Source of the DNA: Chloroflexota bacterium
GTDB lineage: Bacteria > Chloroflexota > Anaerolineae > B4-G1
Direction of reading: 5' to 3'
DNA length: 7,097 nucleotides
Assembly: GCA_024232355.1 (NCBI GenBank)
Contig: JAAEPW010000102.1
Coordinates: forward strand, 1 to 7,097
The notes beneath the pieces were generated by a model. The model had not been told where the DNA came from, searched no databases, and saw only the letters and a list, made by a program, of their open reading frames with translations. The translations under genes were made by a program, and so were the position numbers. Within the stretch, counting starts at the first letter, position 1, and each line of letters opens with the position of its first letter. Of the stretch, positions 1-4,400 are shown one piece after another.

Positions 1-5
1 CAAAT

Positions 6-74
6 CTTGAAAAAAGTTGACGTTTTACCATTTTTGATCGTTTTTCTGACATCTGGACCAACTTTTCCAAGTTG
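6..74 (+). repeat. Palindromic intergenic element, left copy
   Basis: Seen directly: a CTT/AAG-type near-palindrome at 6-16, the string ACGTTTTACCAT at 20-31, a T-rich stretch ending in GATCG (36-40), and a perfect inverted repeat CAACTT-TTCC-AAGTTG at 59-74. Read on the minus strand, the right end of the window shows the same order of parts (palindrome, ACGTTTTCACCCAT, ATCG, AACTTGGCAAGT). Each copy is therefore upstream of a transcription unit and points toward it. I infer either a dispersed intergenic repeat or a shared regulatory site. The match is gapped and partly AT-rich, so chance is not excluded. Confidence 0.4.
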
Positions 75-94
75 CTGGCAGGTATACGGTTTGG

Positions 95-108
95 CGTCCC
101 CAGGGACG
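95..108. repeat. 14-bp GC-rich palindrome
   Basis: CGTCCC-CA-GGGACG is a perfect 6-bp inverted repeat around a 2-base centre. As RNA it would form a 5-bp stem with a 4-base loop. No T-run follows on the + strand, so it is not a standard terminator for that direction. It could be an operator or a weak hairpin. No function can be assigned from the sequence alone. Confidence 0.35.
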
Positions 109-247
109 GATTGGCTCTCCTAGCGACTTTTGCGGTATTGCGAATATGGTGTTCGAGCCTGGACTCTGCTTCACAACTTCCATCCCTATTGCACTCGATC
201 CAAAGTGGCTTCCAAGTATCAGCCTCCAGCTCATAAACTTGGCGGCT

Positions 248-276
248 TTGTCTATCACGACAATTGGCTACAAAAT
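248..276 (+). promoter_or_regulatory. Weak candidate sigma70-type promoter for the two-gene operon
   Basis: TTGTCT at 248-253 (4 of 6 consensus positions) and CAAAAT at 271-276 (4 of 6) are 17 bp apart, which is the ideal spacing. Transcription would begin near 283, giving a leader of about 30 bases before the GTG start at 312. Matches of this quality arise by chance, and the operon could instead be read from a promoter left of the window. Confidence 0.25.
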
Positions 277-296
277 CTCCTCGTCTCCGCTTTAAT

Positions 297-303
297 GGGA
301 GGG
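297..303 (+). promoter_or_regulatory. Ribosome binding site that fixes the GTG start at 312
   Basis: GGGAGGG at 297-303 contains GGAGG and lies 8 bases before the GTG at 312-314. An in-frame ATG at 264 is 48 bases further upstream. It would place RBS-like sequence inside the coding region and add a charged leader before the membrane anchor. The GTG is therefore the better start. Confidence 0.65.
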
Positions 304-311
304 TATCAAAG

Positions 312-810
312 GTGACCACAGAAAACGTTAGAATCAGAAATAAACGTATTTTGATTGCCGTCGTTATCCTGATCGTTATCGTCGGTGCCGTGCTGGGCGT
401 GGATGCCCTGCGGCGGCACCAAGTCACGGAACTGGAACCTGGCAGCGTTCCGATCTATTTCGAGGATCGGTTCGTGGAGAGTTTCAAACCGGACGATCTA
501 GAGCGTCTGGATGCAGCAAACTTTGGATGCCGAGGAGGGCAAGACACAGGAAGGCTGGTTGCTGCGTGACGTGCTCCTGTTGCACATTGATCGCGATGTT
601 TTTCGGGACGATACGACCATCGTCGTGAGCAGCAACAGCCGTGACAAATCTGCGCATCTGACCTGGGCCGAGGTCGATAACACCGAAAACATGGTCATGT
701 TCGATCTTTCAGAGCGAGGGATGCTCAAGTTGATCTCGAAACTAGAGCGTCTCGACGTACGCGATGAGTGGATCCAGGACGTGGACAAGATCGAGGTTAC
801 ATCAAAATGA
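312..810 (+). pseudogene. Membrane-anchored extracytoplasmic protein of unknown function, one frame interruption
   Basis: The product is about 165 aa if one surplus base near 509-511 is ignored. Residues 1-12 are basic (RIRNKR), residues 13-30 form a single hydrophobic segment (ILIAVVILIVIVGAVLGV), and the rest is soluble and should lie outside the cytoplasm. There is no lipobox cysteine, and the protein has no cysteine at all. The C-terminal domain, about residues 70-165, is rich in short beta-like stretches: EGWLLRDVLLLHI, TTIVVSSNSR, SAHLTWAEV, ENMVMFDLS, DEWIQDVDKIEV. The pattern 'G-LRDVL...IxVxS...SAxLTWxEV' vaguely recalls small Oxidored_molyb/sulfite-oxidase-fold domains. No cofactor-binding cysteine is visible, so I do not assign that function. 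Its stop overlaps the next start (ATGA, 807-810), which implies translational coupling and a shared job with the S-component-like protein. Unaltered, the first frame ends at 569 and the second runs from before 511 to 810. The cause could be an assembly error, a real lesion or recoding. Confidence 0.6.
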
Positions 811-1350
811 AAGAGCGGTATTTTTCCACTTTTCAGATGATCCTGTTGGCCTTGTTCGCGGCACTGATCGTGGTAGCCAAGATCGCACTGCGGCTGCCGT
901 TACAACTGTCGGGCCATTCAGGCATCTTTTGGATGGCGATTGTGGTTGTGTCGGCGGGTGTGGTGCCAAAGCCAGGGTCTGCCAGCCTAGTTGGCCTGAC
1001 ATCCGGCATCATCGCCGCCTTCCTGGGGATGGGGGACTTTGGCGCACTGAACACATTTCTATCATACACGATGGTCGGCGTGGGCACTGATTTATCTTTC
1101 TTGCTGTTGCGTGATCCTGAGAACCTGGTTGCCGGGGCACTGGCTGGCTCTGGGTCATTTTTGCAAGTTTCTGGTTAAATGGACGTTGGGAACGCTTACG
1201 GGCGCACCCGTGAAATTCGTCGCGCTGGGGTTGGCCAAGGCGATTGTGGGACACATCGTTTTCGGCGCGTTGGGCGGCCTGCTGGGAAGTCTGACGCTCA
1301 GAGCGTTGCACAAGGCTGGGTTCTTTGCCTATCTGGCGGAGAAACGCTGA
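807..1350 (+). pseudogene. ECF-type transporter S-component-like membrane protein, one frame interruption
   Basis: Corrected for one extra base at about 1173-1176, the product is 180 aa, the usual length of energy-coupling-factor S components. It is almost wholly hydrophobic. Helices are at about residues 11-28, 38-53, 57-74, 80-102, 106-119 and 131-166, followed by a short basic tail (LRALHKAGFFAYLAEKR). The segment 'GVVPKPGSASLVGLTSGIIAAFLGMG', given here as GVVPKPGS then IIAAFLG, and the terminal 'GALGGLLGSL' resemble YkoE/ThiW-like S components, which capture thiamine precursors, but the substrate cannot be read from the sequence. ATG at 807 is chosen because it overlaps the previous stop and has GAGG at 793-796. 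An in-frame ATG at 768 would overlap the upstream gene by 43 bases. No EcfA, EcfA' or EcfT gene is present, so it would have to share an ECF module encoded elsewhere. Without correction, translation stops at 1176-1178 after 123 residues. Confidence 0.6.
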
Positions 1351-1371
1351 ACACGTAAATATCTCCGTGCA

Positions 1372-1407
1372 CCTCTTGCCGAGAGGGCCAGAGGTTTGCC
1401 TCTTTTT
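1372..1407 (+). terminator. Rho-independent terminator of the two-gene operon
   Basis: AGAGG (1390-1394), loop TTTG, CCTCT (1399-1403) and then TTTT (1404-1407) form a short hairpin with a T-run, 40 bases after the operon's last stop codon. A second CCTCT at 1372-1376 can pair with the same AGAGG to form an alternative hairpin (CCTCT-T-GCC, loop GAGAG, GGC-C-AGAGG). The minus strand lacks a T-run here, so the signal serves the + strand only. The stem is short and its strength is uncertain. Confidence 0.55.
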
Positions 1408-1419
1408 GTCCTCTTTGCT

Positions 1420-4400
1420 TTATTGCGGGGATGTATTTTGGTTAATCGAAGGCAGCCAGACGGCAAAGCTGGTGCCTACATTTGCCTCGCTTTCTACCGT
1501 CACCCACCCACCGTGCAGTTCGACGATTTCCTTCACAAGTGCCAGCCCCAGACCGGTTCCAGAGATTTGCATTGACCGTGGCTCTACGCCTCGAAAGAAC
1601 CGGTCGAAAACGTGCGGGACTTCTTCCTCCGGGATGCCCATTCCTGTATCGGCCACGGTCACCGTAGCCCATACGCGACCTTTGGACTCGGCTGTTCCAG
1701 TAGAGATTGCCACATCTCCACTCTCTGGTGTGTAACGAATCGCGTTGTCTATCAGGTTGGTCAACACTTGCATCATTCGTTCTGGGTCTACTAGGGCTAT
1801 TGGTCCTGGATTTGCCGGGTGATGTTCTAGTGCCACTCCCTGTTGCCTGGCCATTACTTGGCCATTGGCAAAAGCTCTATCGGTCAGATCGTTGATGGAG
1901 ATTTCTCTGGGTGACATTTCAATCCGACCTGCATCTATACGAGAGATTTGCAGGATGTCTTGCACCAACAATGCTTGACGATCTGCTTCTTGTGCCAGCG
2001 TGTTCAGGTACTGTTTCCATCTCTCGTCCCCTCGGGGTATTTTTTGCATCAGAGCGGCGTATAGCTTGATGGTGGTGATAGGGGTACGAAGTTCGTGGGA
2101 AACGTTGGTGACAAAGCGGGACTTCATACGATTGAGTGCTTTGAGATGGCTAACATCGTGGACAGCCACCACCACGGCGGCGGCATCTTCGATCCCCGGC
2201 TCTGAAATCGGCGCGGACTTTAATTCCAGGTCAAGTCCGGTTAGTTCCAAGATGGTCTCTGGTCGTTCCTCTTGCATTTCTTCAATGGGGGCTGTTGCTT
2301 GTTGCACCAGGTTCTGTACGGCTTTTCGTAACTGGCCTGCATCTTCTGGGGAGAGGGTTTGCGTGAGCCATGTGTTGGCGATAAGGTTGCTTTGGATGAT
2401 CTCTCCTCCGGCGTCGGTGACGATGATGCCGTCGGAAGCGCTACGAAGGATTGCCTCTTGCCGGGCGTACTGAGCCTGAATCTGGACGGTCCGTTCCTCT
2501 ACACGTTCTTCTAGTTGGGCAGCGTGATCGTGCAGTTGTTGATACAGCTGCACGTTTTCGATGGCAATGGCGGCTTGGTTGGTCAATAGGCCAAGCACTC
2601 GCACTTCTTCCGGGCTAAATGTGTGTGGTTGGAGGAACGTAATGGCAAATGTCCCCAATATCTGATTGGCTCGTTTGAGGGGAAAACCGGCAATGGCGCG
2701 CACCTGCCACTTTTGCGCCTCTGGTGTAGCATAGAGCGGATGGTTCTGCGCATCGTTGATGACGACAGGCTGTCCTTCCCGAGTCACAGTTGCCATCAGG
2801 CCATCGGTCCGCAACGATTGCACGGCTGCTTCCTGACGTCCATCTTTCCACAAGGCTGTACCAAATGTAAAAGTCTTGGTTTCTTCATTATAAAGATAGA
2901 TGTGACAGTTGTTGGCTTTTACCAGGGTCAGAGCGCTCTCGACGATACTCTCTAGTACAGCGGGCAAAGCCAGTGAAGAGGTGAGTTGTAGGCTGGTGCG
3001 CTGCAAGACTTGCAACTCGGCCACACGTTGCTGTGTCTGACCAAACAATCTGGCGTTTTCGATGGCGGTGGCAGCGTGACTGGTAAGGGCTTGCAATCGC
3101 CGCGCGTCAGTAGGGCCAAATTGGTTGGGCTGGGTGCCATTGACGTTCAAAAAGCCCACAGTTTCGTTACCGAGCCGGATGGGAGCACCGATATAAGAGT
3201 GCAGCCAATGCAGATCTTTTCTCGATATCCAATCAGTTTCGCTGCTCGTGTCTGCAATGATAACTGGTTCACCGGTTTCTATCATCTTTATTAGAGTTGG
3301 GTATTGGGCAATAGAGATAGGGTTTTCAGAGACTTGCTCGCCTAGACGGTCGTACCCGCGCCAGCGGGCCGTATGAGCGACATGGTTTTCCATCAACATG
3401 ATGTTGAAAGCGTCTCCCGGAACGACTTGTTCTACTTGCTCCAAGATACGGTCCATAACCTCGTCGGGGTCCAGGGTGCTGCTGACGGCAGCCGCAGCTT
3501 TTTCTAGTGCCTCGGCCAACTCTCGTTGTTCTCGTTCTGCCTGGAAAAGACGCAATCGCTCCGCTACTGTTCCTAGTTGTCGTCCCACGGCCTCTACCAG
3601 TGCGACTTCCTCGACCGACCAGGACCGGGGCGCAGCGGAAGTTAGGAGCAGTCTGCCCACATCCCCAACTCCAATTAGGATGGGCATAGTGATTGAAGAT
3701 CGGATGTCGAGTTGAGCGGCCAGTGGGCGGAGAGGGGATAGCATACTGTCTGTCACCTGGCGCCAATCCTCTATGACGCGAATATCTGGGATGTCCTCCC
3801 AACCGACTGCCGAGGTTTGGGTGCTGAATTGGTTGGTTTCCAAAGATAGGCCACGAGTGGTATGCTGTCCGGCGAGCCATATTCCCCCTGTTTCCAGTCT
3901 TAGGGCTGTGAGTATGTGGCTCAAGGTGATTTTGAGCAGATCGGAGAGATTGGTCGTAGCGGCGGCGGCAGCGATGACGGCATTGAGGGCTGACAGGTGA
4001 CCGGCCCTGTCGTATGCTTTTTCCTCTGCCCATTTATGCGCTACGATCTCCTGTTGTGCTTGCTCGTACAGTTGGGCGTTTTCCAATGACACTGCCGTTT
4101 GACTGGCGATGGCAGTTAACAAGTCACGATCATGTTCGTTGTAGGCGTGAGGTGTAGTGTAGCTTTGGACAGCCATCACACCGAGCACCCGGTCACCGAT
4201 GGGCAAGGGGACTCCCAGCCACGATTGGAAGGGTTCCCCAATGGGTTCAACTCCTATCTCTTGCAATCTCTCTGGTGTGTTTTCTGGAATGAGCAAACTT
4301 GCACGGTTGCGGACGATATAACCGATCAGCCCTTTGTTCGCGGGAACTGTGAGGATATGTGCGTCTTGTCCCGATTCGCTGACATCGTATTGGATAGAGA

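Larger units (their letters stand above)
1..311. other. Non-coding upstream region of the small operon
   Basis: No convincing gene lies here. The short open frames on either strand have no ribosome binding site and no recognisable protein pattern. The stretch is T-rich on the + strand over the first 50 bases. It holds a palindromic element (6-74), a 14-bp GC-rich palindrome (95-108), a weak candidate promoter (248-276) and the ribosome binding site of the next gene (297-303). I looked for TPP and cobalamin riboswitch cores, which would suit an ECF transporter gene, and found none. Confidence 0.6.

Noticed and set aside
148..168. GTTCGAGCC resembling a tRNA T-loop
   Set aside because: The flanking five bases cannot pair as a T-stem and no acceptor or anticodon arm is present.
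25..258. Minus-strand open frame of 77 codons left of the operon
   Set aside because: No ribosome binding site, no recognisable protein pattern, and it covers palindromic intergenic sequence.
1..311. Possible vitamin riboswitch upstream of the S-component-like gene
   Set aside because: I searched by eye for TPP and cobalamin core motifs and found none. The only CTGAGA lies inside the coding sequence near 1116.
130..315. Plus-strand open frame of 61 codons before the anchored protein
   Set aside because: The composition is not protein-like, it runs across the good ribosome binding site at 297-303, and it overlaps the real start at 312.
768..806. ATG at 768 as the S-component-like start
   Set aside because: It would create a 43-base overlap with the upstream gene and a polar, glycine-rich leader. 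ATG at 807 gives the ATGA overlap and the usual short leader.
2000..2473. Long plus-strand open frames across the kinase gene (for example 2000-2473, 5437-5952, 4132-4545)
   Set aside because: They are antisense shadows of the kinase, with no ribosome binding sites and no coherent protein character.
3326..4033. Minus-strand 235-codon frame overlapping the kinase
   Set aside because: It is an out-of-frame shadow of GAF3-GAF4, highly rich in Arg, Ser, Gly and Pro as expected for a shifted frame.
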